DNA of 64,000 bases. It comes from Pseudodonghicola sp048268305. Its GTDB lineage: Bacteria > Pseudomonadota > Alphaproteobacteria > Rhodobacterales > Rhodobacteraceae. Where the stretch lies: positions 423,166 through 487,165 of the forward strand of contig NZ_JBLWVT010000003.1 of NCBI RefSeq assembly GCF_048268305.1. Reading direction: 5' to 3'. The notes under the pieces are model-generated. The model had not been told where the DNA came from. It did not search any database and was given only the letters and a program-made list of their open reading frames with translations. Position numbers and translations under genes: made by a program. Within the stretch, counting starts at the first letter, position 1. Each line of letters starts with the position of its first letter. Shown here piece by piece: positions 33,633 to 42,749 of this stretch.

Positions 33633-35381
33633 ATGCATCCGAAGATGCGCCCCCCTAGCTGCCTCCGGCTCGGTGCCGGAACATCGTCCGATCGTCGCGC
33701 CGCGCCGACCGGCGGGCTCGGCAGCGCCCTGCGCCGTTTCGCCCGGGACGAGAACGGCAATCTGATCATCTTCAGCATCTATGTCCTGGTGATCATGCTG
33801 ATGTTCGGCGGCATCGGCATCGACCTGATGCATTACGAACGCAATTGCACCGATCTGCAGAACACCCTGGACCGCGCCACCCTCGCCGCCGCGGACCTCG
33901 ACCAGCCGCTGGACCCCGAAGCCGTGGTGCGTGACTATCTGACCAAGGCGGGGGTGATCGGTTCTCTGACCAAGGTGACCGCGGACAAGGGGATGAGCCA
34001 CCGGGTCGTCACCGCCACCGCCACCTGCAGCATGGCCACCCAGTTCATGCAGATGAGCGGCGTCACCCTGCTGAGCAACCAATTGACCAGCACGGCCGAG
34101 GAGCGGATCGACGGGGTTGAGATTTCGCTGGTGCTCGACGTCTCGACGTCGATGAACGCCAACAGCAAGCTGGCCAACCTCAAGACGGCGGCGAAGGACT
34201 TCGTCGACACGATGGTGGACAATACCGAAGCGGGCAATCTGTCGATCTCCATCGTGCCCTATGCCACCCAGGTTTCGACACCGGCCGCTTTCCTGAACAA
34301 GTTCAACGTCACCAGGGAGCAAGAATATTCCAACTGCGTGAATTTCGCCGCCGCCGATTTCAACACCACCGAGATTGATCCTGAGGCCGACCTGAAACGC
34401 ACCCTGCATTACGATCGATCACGCACCAGTTTCGACGGCCGCGCCTATACCCCCGAACGGCTGGTCAGCGACCCGGTCTGTTCGAATGATTCCGCGCGCG
34501 AAATGCAGGTGCTGCAAAGCGACCGCGACGGGTTGAAGACCTATATCGAGAACCTTTCCGCCAGCGGCAACACCTCGATCGACCTGGGGATGAAATGGGG
34601 CACGGCGCTGCTCGATCCCAGCCTGAAGCCGGTAGTCGCAAGCCTGGTCGACGACAAGCTGATCTCGGCGGCTTTCTCGGACCGCCCCAAACCCTATACC
34701 TCGAAGGAAACGCTGAAGGTCATCGTGCTGATGACCGACGGCGAAAACACCAGCCAGTATTACCTGCCCGATGACCTCCGCACCGGAGCCTCCAATGTCT
34801 GGTGGAACCCCGAAGCCAAGGAATATTCGATCTACAAGGGGCGCGACAGCTCCGACAAGGACGGCGACGGCAACACCAGTGAACCGATCTATTACTGGTA
34901 CACGAAGGGACTCTGGCGCGATCACCCCTATGGCAATCTCGACGGCTATACCGAAACCCGATGTGTCAGCGAATTCCTGGGCATCTGCTGGCGTTACGGC
35001 GAGGTGACGGTCGATGAACCGGGCACCGCCACCGAGCTTACCCTGGGAGAGCTCTACGCCCGCACGGCGATGTACCGGATCTCGCAGATGTTCGAGCCGG
35101 TGATCGGCAGCAGCGCCTGGTCCAAATGGTATAACCCCGCGCGCGACACCTATGTTGGCGGCACCACCAAAGACACCCGCACCAAGGCGATTTGCGACGC
35201 CGCCAAGGCCAAGGGCACCATCATCTATACCATTGGCTTCGAGGCCCCGACCTCGGGTCGGAATCTGCTGAAATACTGCGCCAGCTCCGACAGCCATTAT
35301 TTCGACGTCTCGGGATTGGAGATCGTCGATGCTTTCTCTTCGATCGCCTCCTCGATCAGCAAACTGAAGCTCACCCAATGA
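33633..35381 (+). CDS. TadG-like pilus assembly protein with von Willebrand factor A domain
   Basis: 582 residues. The N-terminal TadG-type segment is RFARDENGNLIIFSIYVLVIMLMFGGIGID, one membrane helix with the processing-like Glu. The VWA domain starts near residue 165 with the MIDAS motif VLDVSTSMN and continues to LMTDGEN. A large insert (about 370-480) separates parts of the domain. Proteins like this accompany Flp/Tad pili or sit at the cell surface. The start at 33633 follows GGAAGAAGAGG. Two TadE-like genes follow, the first overlapping by 4 nt. Confidence 0.88.
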   Translation: MHPKMRPPSCLRLGAGTSSDRRAAPTGGLGSALRRFARDENGNLIIFSIYVLVIMLMFGGIGIDLMHYERNCTDLQNTLDRATLAAADLDQPLDPEAVVRDYLTKAGVIGSLTKVTADKGMSHRVVTATATCSMATQFMQMSGVTLLSNQLTSTAEERIDGVEISLVLDVSTSMNANSKLANLKTAAKDFVDTMVDNTEAGNLSISIVPYATQVSTPAAFLNKFNVTREQEYSNCVNFAAADFNTTEIDPEADLKRTLHYDRSRTSFDGRAYTPERLVSDPVCSNDSAREMQVLQSDRDGLKTYIENLSASGNTSIDLGMKWGTALLDPSLKPVVASLVDDKLISAAFSDRPKPYTSKETLKVIVLMTDGENTSQYYLPDDLRTGASNVWWNPEAKEYSIYKGRDSSDKDGDGNTSEPIYYWYTKGLWRDHPYGNLDGYTETRCVSEFLGICWRYGEVTVDEPGTATELTLGELYARTAMYRISQMFEPVIGSSAWSKWYNPARDTYVGGTTKDTRTKAICDAAKAKGTIIYTIGFEAPTSGRNLLKYCASSDSHYFDVSGLEIVDAFSSIASSISKLKLTQ

Positions 35382-35914
35382 TCCGCGCGCTCCGCTCCAC
35401 CCTGCGCCGCTTCCGGCGCGACGAGGCCGGCAATGCCACCATCGAATTCGCCATCACCTTCCCGGCGCTGATCGTCCTGATGCTGTCGGGGCTGGAGCTG
35501 GGCTTCGTCACGCTTGAGCATTCCATGCTGGAGCGCGCCCTGAACCTGACGGTGCGCGACATCCGGCTGGGCACCGGCTCCGCCCCCCAGCACGATGAGA
35601 TCAAGACGATGATCTGTGACCGCGCCGGTTTCATCCCCAATTGCAGCACCAGCCTCAAGCTGGAGATGATCCAGGTCGATCCGCGCGCCTGGACCGGGCT
35701 CGACCTCACGCCCGACTGCACCGACAAGTCGGAAGAGGTCCTGCCGGTGCGCAACTTCGTCAACGGCCAGTCGAACGATCTGATGATCCTGCGCGCCTGC
35801 GCCAAGATCGACCCGGTATTTCCCACCACCGGCCTTGGCAGCAGCCTGGCGACCGACGCCTACGGGCAGTTCGCGCTGGTTTCGACCACCGTTTTCGTTC
35901 AGGAGCCGAGGTAG
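35378..35914 (+). CDS. TadE-family pseudopilin-like protein
   Basis: 178 residues. FRRDEAGNATIEFAITFPALIVLMLSGLELGF is the TadE motif: a short basic leader, the Glu at position +5-like, and one long hydrophobic helix. The rest is periplasmic with cysteine pairs (ICDRAGFIPNCS, DCTDK, ACAK). It overlaps the VWA gene by ATGA and is followed by a second TadE-like gene after 3 nt. Confidence 0.85.
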   Translation: MIRALRSTLRRFRRDEAGNATIEFAITFPALIVLMLSGLELGFVTLEHSMLERALNLTVRDIRLGTGSAPQHDEIKTMICDRAGFIPNCSTSLKLEMIQVDPRAWTGLDLTPDCTDKSEEVLPVRNFVNGQSNDLMILRACAKIDPVFPTTGLGSSLATDAYGQFALVSTTVFVQEPR

Positions 35915-35917
35915 ACG

Positions 35918-36469
35918 ATGCGCAACCGTCTGGGCCCCCTTCTGAAACGCTTCGCCGAAGACAGCCGCGGCAGCGTCGCGGTGGAATTCCTGATCATGGT
36001 GCCACTGCTGTTCTGGGCCTTCATGGCGATCTACGTCTATTTCGACGGCTACCGGCAGAGCGATCTGAATCTCAAGGCCGCCTATGCCATCGCCGACATG
36101 ATCTCGCGCGAGACCGGCGCGGTGAATGACACCTACATCGACAGCATGGAAAAGGTGCTGCGGCTGATGACCCGCACGGATACAGAGGTCAAGCTGATGG
36201 TCACCGTGGTGCGCTGGAACGAGACCGACAAACGCTATTACGTCGATTGGTCGAAGGCCCGCGGCTTCCCCCAGGTCCGCACCAACGCGGATATGGTGGC
36301 ATTGGCCAACAGGCTGCCGGTGATGCCGAATGGCGAACGCGTCATCCTGATCGAGACCGAGGCCACCTATGTGCCGCCCTTCGACGTGGGCATTCAGACG
36401 CTCGCCCTGGACAATTTCGTCTTCACCCGCCCCCGCTTCGCCCCGCAGGTCGCCTGGTCGGACAGCTGA
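35918..36469 (+). CDS. TadE/TadG-like pseudopilin protein
   Basis: 183 residues. The N terminus RFAEDSRGSVAVEFLIMVPLLFWAFMAIYVYFDG is again a TadE-type leader and membrane helix. It has no cysteines in the mature part, unlike its upstream neighbour. It is the last gene of the VWA-TadE-TadE unit. The Tad secretion genes (tadA, tadB/C, rcpA/C) are not in the window. Confidence 0.82.
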   Translation: MRNRLGPLLKRFAEDSRGSVAVEFLIMVPLLFWAFMAIYVYFDGYRQSDLNLKAAYAIADMISRETGAVNDTYIDSMEKVLRLMTRTDTEVKLMVTVVRWNETDKRYYVDWSKARGFPQVRTNADMVALANRLPVMPNGERVILIETEATYVPPFDVGIQTLALDNFVFTRPRFAPQVAWSDS

Positions 36470-36961
36470 TCAGCCGGCGTCGCCGCCCCCATCGCGCTCC
36501 AGGATCATCGCCTCGATCATCTGCGCCATCGCCTTGGTCTGCGGCGCCGAGGTGACACCGCCGACCCCGATCCGCCGACCCAGCCGCCACCACAGCCCGG
36601 GCGCCCAGGCTCGCGGCCCGGTCTCGCGCATCCGGATCAGGAACCCGTTCGAGGGCTTGAAGGCGAAAGCGCCCCGCTCCACCGCGACGATCTGGTCGAT
36701 CGGGGCGATCATCCGCCCGTCGCTGAGGCAGAGCCCGCCGGCGCGCAGATCAAGCCGCAGCGCGGTCGCCCGCCACATCCGCTCTGCCAGCCACAGCGCC
36801 AGGCCACCGATGACGATCAGAAAGGCCTGCCAGCCCAGCGGAACCGGTTTCCAAAGCGCGAAATAGAGCACGATCCCGGCAAAACCGATCAAGGCCCCCA
36901 CCCCCATCCAGCGCCGCAGCGGCGAAACGCTGACGCTGATCAGACTGTCATCCTGTGGCAT
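36470..36961 (-). CDS. Small two-helix membrane protein of unknown function
   Basis: 163 residues with two membrane segments (about 18-36 and 42-60), then a PH-like soluble region (LRLDLRAGGLCLSDGRMIAPIDQIVAVERGAFAFKPSNGF) that could be a membrane-associated beta-domain. The start at 36961 follows GAGGAAA. It is convergent with the TadE unit and immediately abuts its last stop. Confidence 0.7.
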   Translation of the reverse strand: MPQDDSLISVSVSPLRRWMGVGALIGFAGIVLYFALWKPVPLGWQAFLIVIGGLALWLAERMWRATALRLDLRAGGLCLSDGRMIAPIDQIVAVERGAFAFKPSNGFLIRMRETGPRAWAPGLWWRLGRRIGVGGVTSAPQTKAMAQMIEAMILERDGGGDAG

Positions 36962-37136
36962 GTTTTCCTCCGCCCGCTGAGCCCTGCCCCGGCGCCATAG
37001 CGGAAAACACCCGACCGGAACAGCCCATTGCCACCCCGGCGGTGCGCCAGTGCACAATCAGCGTGCCGCGGGCCCCATTTGCACCAGCCCGCTCCGGCCC
37101 TATCTTCCCCCCAAGCATCACGACGGAGGCATAGCC

Positions 37137-38048
37137 ATGTCGCTCAGACCCATTCTCGAAACCCGCCGCGCCATCCCTGCAATGGAAGGTGCCGGCGTGA
37201 AGCTCCACCGCGTCTTCGGCTTTCAGGATCCGACCGAACTCGATCCCTTCCTGATGATGGACGATTTCCGCAACGAACGCCCCGAGGATTACATCCGCGG
37301 CTTTCCCTGGCACCCGCATCGGGGGATCGAGACGATCACCTATGTGCTCTCCGGCACGGTGGAGCATGGCGACAGCCTCGGCAATACCGGCACGCTCGGC
37401 GGGGGCGACGTGCAATGGATGACCGCCGGTTCGGGCATCCTGCATCAGGAGATGCCGAAGGGGAACGCCCAAGGCCAGATGCATGGCTTCCAGCTCTGGG
37501 GCAACCTGCCCTCGGCGCAGAAGATGACCGCGCCGCGCTATCAGGACGTGCGTGGCAGCGATATCCCCGAGGTGATCGACGATGACGGCACCCGGGTGAA
37601 GGTGATCACCGGCGAATTCTGGGGCAAGCGTGGCCCGGTCGATGGCATCGCCGCCGATCCGCAATACCTCGACATCACCCTGCCGGCCGGGGTGAAGAAG
37701 ACCTTCAAGATCGACACCTACCGCCGCGCCTTCGCCTATGTCTTCGACGGCGCCGCCGCCTTCGCCGATGCCTCGAAACCCTCGGGCGTGCTGCTCGAGA
37801 AGGAGGTCGCCGGGCAAGAGGTCAATATCCGCGACCTTTCCGGCAACCGCACCCTGATCCGCTTCGGCTCTGGCGACGAGGTGACGGTGCAGGCCGGGCC
37901 GGAAGGCGTGCGTTTCCTGTTGATCTCGGGCGCGCCGATCGCCGAGCCGGTGGCCTGGCACGGGCCGATCGTGATGAACACGCAAGCAGAGCTGATGCAG
38001 GCGATGCGCGATCTCAGAAACGGCACCTTCATCAAGCCACAGCACTAA
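37137..38048 (+). CDS. Pirin-family protein
   Basis: 303 residues of the bicupin fold. WHPHRGIETITYVLSGTVEHGDS and the nearby HQEMP give the iron-binding histidines. Pirins include quercetinase-like dioxygenases and redox-sensing proteins, so the reaction is open. The start at 37137 follows GGAGG. A strong terminator lies 100 bp downstream. Confidence 0.9.
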   Translation: MSLRPILETRRAIPAMEGAGVKLHRVFGFQDPTELDPFLMMDDFRNERPEDYIRGFPWHPHRGIETITYVLSGTVEHGDSLGNTGTLGGGDVQWMTAGSGILHQEMPKGNAQGQMHGFQLWGNLPSAQKMTAPRYQDVRGSDIPEVIDDDGTRVKVITGEFWGKRGPVDGIAADPQYLDITLPAGVKKTFKIDTYRRAFAYVFDGAAAFADASKPSGVLLEKEVAGQEVNIRDLSGNRTLIRFGSGDEVTVQAGPEGVRFLLISGAPIAEPVAWHGPIVMNTQAELMQAMRDLRNGTFIKPQH

Positions 38049-38150
38049 GTCCCGCCCCGCCTCGCGCCCTGGTGCGCATCGCGGGGCCTCAGACCCAGCC
38101 GATGCACCCGTGATCAAGGCCGGGTCGTGAGTGGCTTTGCAGAAAAGAAG

Positions 38151-38188
38151 ACGGCCCGGTCAGCAGGATGACCGGGCCGTTTCGATTT
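38151..38188 (+). terminator. Strong hairpin terminator after the pirin gene
   Basis: ACGGCCCGGTC and GACCGGGCCGT form an 11-bp perfect stem with an 8-nt loop, followed by TTCGATTT. On the minus strand the hairpin is followed by CTTCTTTTCT, so it could work both ways. Confidence 0.8.
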
Positions 38189-38378
38189 AAGACCCGCGCC
38201 GCAAACCCCGCTCAGGACGCCGCGCAACGCTTGGCCATCGCACCCGCGCTTCTCCGCTGCGACCCCGCCTTTTCCTCTCCGCCTGCGGGCGTCGCCCGCC
38301 CCGGCTTTCCGCCTCACATCTCTTCGACGTCCTGCACCCATTTGGCACCGGAACAGCCGCCTCATGCATCCGCCGGGC
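38189..38378. other. Intergenic stretch without a recognisable gene
   Basis: GC-rich sequence between the pirin terminator and the repeat cluster. Only short open frames with poor start sites are present on either strand. I see no feature in it. Confidence 0.4.
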
Positions 38379-38534
38379 GCCTCCCGGGGCGACGCCCGTT
38401 CGCGGCTGAGTGAGGCGGATCAGGAAACTCTCTGGGGGAGAGTTTCCCCGCCGAACAGTCCACTGGACTGTTTGTCCCTGCGCCTCCCGGGGCTACGCCC
38501 GTTCGCGGCTGAAAACAGTCCACTGGACTGTTTT
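38379..38534. repeat. Repeat cluster: two 31-bp units and two 17-bp palindromes
   Basis: A 31-bp unit (GCCTCCCGGGGC, G or T, ACGCCCGTTCGCGGCTGA) occurs at 38379-38409 and 38482-38512 with one mismatch. The palindrome ACAGTCCA-C-TGGACTGT occurs at 38455-38471 and within 38512-38534, where AAAA and TTTT flank it. A separate 10-bp hairpin GGAAACTCTC / GAGAGTTTCC lies at 38423-38447. The arrangement looks like a duplicated module. Confidence 0.75.
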
Positions 38535-38552
38535 CCTGGCGCCGCTCACCCC

Positions 38553-38614
38553 CCCTTCTTCTAGCCTTAAATATCCCGGGGGGAGGCCGCAGGCCGTGGG
38601 GGGCAGGGCCCCCC
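38553..38614 (-). repeat. Dispersed GC-rich intergenic repeat, copy 2
   Basis: Read on the minus strand: GGGGGGCCCTGCCCCCC, GGCCTGCGGCCTCCCCCC, GGGATATTTA, GGCTAGAAGAAGG. It has the same order of blocks as 22421-22477. It lies directly downstream of the tetR gene at 38622-39212. Confidence 0.6.
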
Positions 38615-38621
38615 TCCTGCC

Positions 38622-39212
38622 TCAAACGGCGGCCACCGCCTTGCGGACCATGTCCCAATAGATGGTCTCGACCTCCTCCAGCGACAGCCGGCCGGCGGCG
38701 CGATACCAGGTGTTCACCCCGGTCAGCATGGCGATCACCGCAAGGGTGGCGATCTTCGGATCGGGCACTTCAAAGCTCCCCGCGGTGACGCCGTCGCGCA
38801 GGATGCCTTCCAGCGCATCCTCGTAGTCGCGCCGCAGCCCCTCGATCACGCTGAAATTCTCCGGGCTCAGGTTGCGCAGCTCCATATAGGCGATAAAGAC
38901 CTCCTCCGGCCGGCCCAGGTGGAAACTGATGTGAAACCGGGTGAAATCCTCCAGCCGCGCCAACGCCCCGGAGGCACACGACCGGCTGCGCCAGGTCGCC
39001 AGCAGCTCTTCCATATGGTCTCGCATCAACCCGAACAGCAGGCTCTGCTTGTCGGGCGTATAGTTGTAAAGCGCCCCCGCCTGCACGCCCACCTCGGCCG
39101 CGATCTGGCGCATCGAGACGGCGGCATAGCCGTGGCGGGCGAAAAGCTTCAGCGCCGCGCTCTGGATGCGCGGGCCGGTGATATCGGAATGGGAACCTGC
39201 GGTACGTGCCAT
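38622..39212 (-). CDS. TetR-family transcriptional regulator
   Basis: 196 residues. The helix-turn-helix is SMRQIAAEVGVQAGALYNYTPDKQSLLFGLM (about 33-63). The C-terminal region fits the TetR group that controls fatty-acid or acyl-CoA genes. A palindromic site lies 14 bp upstream of its start and before the divergent small exported-protein gene. Its targets in the window are not evident beyond itself. Confidence 0.88.
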   Translation of the reverse strand: MARTAGSHSDITGPRIQSAALKLFARHGYAAVSMRQIAAEVGVQAGALYNYTPDKQSLLFGLMRDHMEELLATWRSRSCASGALARLEDFTRFHISFHLGRPEEVFIAYMELRNLSPENFSVIEGLRRDYEDALEGILRDGVTAGSFEVPDPKIATLAVIAMLTGVNTWYRAAGRLSLEEVETIYWDMVRKAVAAV

Positions 39213-39226
39213 GCGGCGAAGTTATA

Positions 39227-39240
39227 TGAACATACGTTCA
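39227..39240. promoter_or_regulatory. TetR operator upstream of the tetR gene at 38.6-39.2 kb
   Basis: TGAAC-ATAC-GTTCA is an inverted repeat in an AT-rich segment. It has the general form of PsrA/FadR-like TetR operators, which suggests autoregulation and acyl-CoA sensing. Confidence 0.6.
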
Positions 39241-39365
39241 GAAAAAACCCCGGGGTAGAGCGCGGACCGAAACCGCGGCGCCAACACCACAGCCCCTGCT
39301 GGCACCGCTTGCGCCGGCTCGCCCCAGCGGGCAGAAAGGGTGGGATACCGACGCCCCGAGGCCCC

Positions 39366-39635
39366 ATGTTCCCGCGCCCTTCGCCCTTTACCCTGATCGC
39401 CCTGCTCACCGCGCTGTCGCTGGCGCCGGCCTGCACCCCGGTGCCCGAGCTCAATGACACGGTAACGGCGGATCTGCGCGCCGCCCCCTATCCGGCGCTG
39501 ATTCCGCTGGAACCGGCCCTGGCCCAGAACGCGCCCGAGCCACAGAAGGCCGAGGATCTGGAGCAGCAGATGCAGGCGCGGCAGGCGGCGCTCAACGCCC
39601 GGGCCCAGCGCCTGCGAACCCGCGCCGTCGAATAA
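39366..39635 (+). CDS. Small exported protein, possibly a lipoprotein
   Basis: 89 residues. A hydrophobic N terminus ends APACTPVP, a weak lipobox. The mature part is a short Pro/Ala-rich stretch and then a helical QQMQARQAALNARAQRLRTRA tail. It lies 91 bp upstream of hom. No family is recognised; similar small proteins precede hom in relatives is a possibility I cannot check. Confidence 0.6.
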   Translation: MFPRPSPFTLIALLTALSLAPACTPVPELNDTVTADLRAAPYPALIPLEPALAQNAPEPQKAEDLEQQMQARQAALNARAQRLRTRAVE

Positions 39636-39726
39636 CCCACTCTCCGCCGCTGCCGCGTTGCGCCGCTATGTCGAAGCGGTTAAGGCACGGGTCAGCGTTT
39701 CAACGACAACATGAAGGAAGGACCTT

Positions 39727-41013
39727 ATGACGAACGCTCTGCGCCTTGGGATTGCCGGTCTGGGCACTGTCGGTGTGGGCGTTGTCCGCATCGTCCGCAA
39801 ACACGCGCATCTGCTGGAGGCCCGCACCGGCCGCAAGATCGAGATCACCGCGGTCAGCGCCCGCGACGCCGGCAAGGACCGCGGTGTGCCGCTGGGCGAT
39901 TACGCCTGGGAAAACGACCCGGTCGCCCTGGCCCGGCGCGATGATGTCGACATCTTCGTCGAGCTGATGGGCGGCGCCGAGGGCGCGGCCAAGGCCTCGG
40001 TCGAGGCGGCGCTGACCACCGGCAAGGATGTGGTCACCGCCAACAAGGCGATGCTGGCCCATCACGGCCAGGCCCTGGCGCTGCTGGCCGAAGAGACCGG
40101 CCGCCAGATCCGCTATGAGGCTGCCGTCGCCGGCGGCATCCCGGTGATCAAGGCGCTGACCGAAGGGCTTGCCGGCAACGAGATCACCCGGGTGATGGGC
40201 GTCATGAACGGCACCTGCAACTATATCCTCACCCGGATGGAGGCCACCGGACAGGGCTATAACGCGCTGTTCCAAGAGGCCAGCGATCTGGGCTATCTCG
40301 AAGCCGACCCGAACCTCGACGTCGGCGGCATCGACGCCGGCCACAAGCTGGCGATCCTCGCCTCGATCGCCTTCGGCACCCAGGTGAATTTCGACGGGGT
40401 GGAACTGGAGGGCATCCAGCGGGTGTCGCTGGAGGATACCCGCCAGGCCGCCGACATGGGCTATCGCATCAAGCTTCTGGGCGTGGCCCAGCGCAGCCCG
40501 CGCGGGCTGGTGCAGCGGATGCAGCCCTGCCTGGTGCCGGCGCATTCGCCGCTGGGCCAGCTCGAGGGCGGCACCAATATGGTGGTGATCGAGGGCGACG
40601 CCATCGACCAGCTGGTCCTGCGCGGCCCCGGCGCCGGTGAAGGCCCGACCGCCAGCGCGGTGCTGGGCGATATCTGCGACCTGGCGCGCGGCTTCAAGCT
40701 GCCGGTCTTCGGCCAGCCGGCCAAGACGCTCGAGGCGGCGCAGCCGGCACAGACCGGGCTGCCGGCGCCCTATTACCTGCGGATGTCGCTGTTGGACAAA
40801 CCGGGAGCGCTCGCCAAGATCGCCAAGATCCTGGGCGACGCCGGCGTGTCGATCGACCGGATGCGGCAATACGGCCATACCAATGGCGCCGCCCCGGTGC
40901 TCTTCGTCACCCACAAGACCACCCGTGCCTCGCTCGACGTAGCGCTGGAGGCGATGGCGCTGACCGATGTGATCGCCTCCGAACCCGTCGCGCTCAGGAT
41001 CGAGCACGTCTGA
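39727..41013 (+). CDS. hom: Homoserine dehydrogenase
   Basis: 428 residues. The NAD-binding motif is GIAGLGTVGVGVV; TANKAMLAHHG and GVMNGTCNYILTRME are catalytic-core signatures, with Lys and the substrate-binding Gly-Thr. A C-terminal ACT domain (MSLLDKPGALAKIAKILGDAGVSIDRM) senses threonine. It reduces aspartate semialdehyde to homoserine. GAAGGAAGG precedes the ATG at 39727. Confidence 0.96.
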   Translation: MTNALRLGIAGLGTVGVGVVRIVRKHAHLLEARTGRKIEITAVSARDAGKDRGVPLGDYAWENDPVALARRDDVDIFVELMGGAEGAAKASVEAALTTGKDVVTANKAMLAHHGQALALLAEETGRQIRYEAAVAGGIPVIKALTEGLAGNEITRVMGVMNGTCNYILTRMEATGQGYNALFQEASDLGYLEADPNLDVGGIDAGHKLAILASIAFGTQVNFDGVELEGIQRVSLEDTRQAADMGYRIKLLGVAQRSPRGLVQRMQPCLVPAHSPLGQLEGGTNMVVIEGDAIDQLVLRGPGAGEGPTASAVLGDICDLARGFKLPVFGQPAKTLEAAQPAQTGLPAPYYLRMSLLDKPGALAKIAKILGDAGVSIDRMRQYGHTNGAAPVLFVTHKTTRASLDVALEAMALTDVIASEPVALRIEHV

Positions 41014-41023
41014 GCCACGATTT

Positions 41024-42700
41024 TCAGGCGCCGGCCTCGTAGGTGACGCGGCCGGCGCAGATCGTCATGCCGATCCCCAGCCCGCCGACCTGATCCGGCG
41101 GCGTCGCCTCGATATCACCGCCGAGGATCACGATATCGGCCAGATAGCCCGGCCGCAGCATGCCCTTTTCATCTTCGGCGAATTCCACCCAGGCGTTCAT
41201 CCTGGTGTAGGACTCCAGCGTCTCCAGCAGCCCCTGCCGCCGATCGCCCCAGAGCGGGCCGAGATCGAGCGGCGCGATCGCCGCCTGAATGGAGGCGAGC
41301 GCCGAGACCGGCACCACCGGCCAGTCGGTGGAAAAGATCAGCGGCACCCCGGCCTCGCGGATCCATTTCCAGGCATAGGCGCGGCGATAATCGTCCTCGA
41401 AGAACACCGTGTCGGGCGCCGGCGGCGCGAAGAACCCGGCGGGCGAGGCATGGCGCGGCTGCATCGAGGCGACAGCGCCCAGCGCCTTGAGACGCGCAAG
41501 ATCCTCTGCCGTGATCAGCTCGATATGTTCGACCCGGTGGCGGGAATCGCGTGGGCCGTTGGCCTTTTGCGCCGCCTCGAAGCCGTCGAGCACCCGGCGC
41601 ACCGCCAGATCGCCCACCGCATGCACGCTGAGCTGCAACCCCATGGCATCGGCCAGGACGCAGGCCTGATTGAACACCTCGGGGTCAAAGATCGCCTCGC
41701 CGACATTGCCCGGCGTATCGGGATAGGGCCGCGTCATCAGCGCGGTGCGCGATTCCATCACCCCGTCCATGAACATCTTGACCCGGCCGGACTTGACCAT
41801 CGGACTGTGGTATCGGCGGTGCATCTCGGCCGCCACTTCCAGCCGGTCGAGGCCGTCGAAATTCTTCAGATGCAGCGGCACCTGCACCCGGCATTTCAGC
41901 CGGCCTTCCGCCTCCAGCTCGGTCAGCAGGTCGAGCTGATAGAAATTCCCGTCCATATTGTGCAGGCTGGTGATCCCATGGGCGGCGCAGTGATCGAGCC
42001 CCTTGAGCAGCAGCGCCTTGTCGGCGGCGCGCTGCGCCTCGGTCGCCGGCGGTTCCGGATCGCGGCCGCTGACATAGCCCAGCATGTCGCGCCCGCCGGT
42101 GCGCGACAACGCCAGCACCGGGCCGAAGGCGCCGGTTTCAAAAAGCGTGCCGGTGGCAAGCCCGTCTTCGCCCATCACCACGATGCTGCCCTCGGGCATC
42201 GGCGCGCCATGCGAGAGCCCCGCCGCCTGAAGCGCCCGGGTATTGGCCCAGACCGTGTGCAGATCGGCGGCCAGAATGGCGAAGGGCCGGTCAGCGAGGA
42301 TATCGTCCAGCAGCAGCCGCGGCGGTTCTGTCTGACCGAGGAAGAGGTCGTAAAAGCCCCCCACTCCCAGCACCAGCGGCTCATCCGGCCGGGCGGCGGC
42401 GTATTCCGCCACCAGGGGCCGGACCGCCGCCAGATCGGTGTGGCCGCCAAGCGGCAGGAAATCCAGCTCCGCCGCGCCCTGGAACAGGTGGACATGGCTG
42501 TCGATCAGCCCCGGCAGCACGGTGCGACCGCCGGCATCGACCACGCGCGTCCCCTCCCCGGCAAGCGCCGCGATCGCATCGCTTGAGCCGACCGCGACAA
42601 GGCGATCGCCGACAAGCGCCAGCGCCTCGGCCCGGGGGTGGTCGGGGTCCATGGTCAGAACATGGCCGTTCAGGATCACCAGGTCGGGAGTTTGGGTCAT
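41024..42700 (-). CDS. Amidohydrolase (YtcJ-like, metal-dependent)
   Basis: 558 residues. DSHVHLF (about 67) is the first metal motif; HAVGDLAVRR, EHIELITAEDLARL and FSTDWPVVP continue the amidohydrolase-3 pattern. These enzymes hydrolyse exocyclic C-N bonds; substrates vary from cytosine-like compounds to formamides and N-acyl amines. It lies 49 bp downstream of a deacetylase-like gene on the same strand, suggesting joint breakdown of an acylated amine. Confidence 0.87.
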   Translation of the reverse strand: MTQTPDLVILNGHVLTMDPDHPRAEALALVGDRLVAVGSSDAIAALAGEGTRVVDAGGRTVLPGLIDSHVHLFQGAAELDFLPLGGHTDLAAVRPLVAEYAAARPDEPLVLGVGGFYDLFLGQTEPPRLLLDDILADRPFAILAADLHTVWANTRALQAAGLSHGAPMPEGSIVVMGEDGLATGTLFETGAFGPVLALSRTGGRDMLGYVSGRDPEPPATEAQRAADKALLLKGLDHCAAHGITSLHNMDGNFYQLDLLTELEAEGRLKCRVQVPLHLKNFDGLDRLEVAAEMHRRYHSPMVKSGRVKMFMDGVMESRTALMTRPYPDTPGNVGEAIFDPEVFNQACVLADAMGLQLSVHAVGDLAVRRVLDGFEAAQKANGPRDSRHRVEHIELITAEDLARLKALGAVASMQPRHASPAGFFAPPAPDTVFFEDDYRRAYAWKWIREAGVPLIFSTDWPVVPVSALASIQAAIAPLDLGPLWGDRRQGLLETLESYTRMNAWVEFAEDEKGMLRPGYLADIVILGGDIEATPPDQVGGLGIGMTICAGRVTYEAGA

Positions 42701-42749
42701 GCTGTCCTCTCCATCACCACGCGCGCGCCTAAAGACGCGCGCGAAGGTC

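Noticed and set aside
38379..38534. CRISPR array
   Set aside because: Two units only, with palindromes and no spacer-like regular spacing.
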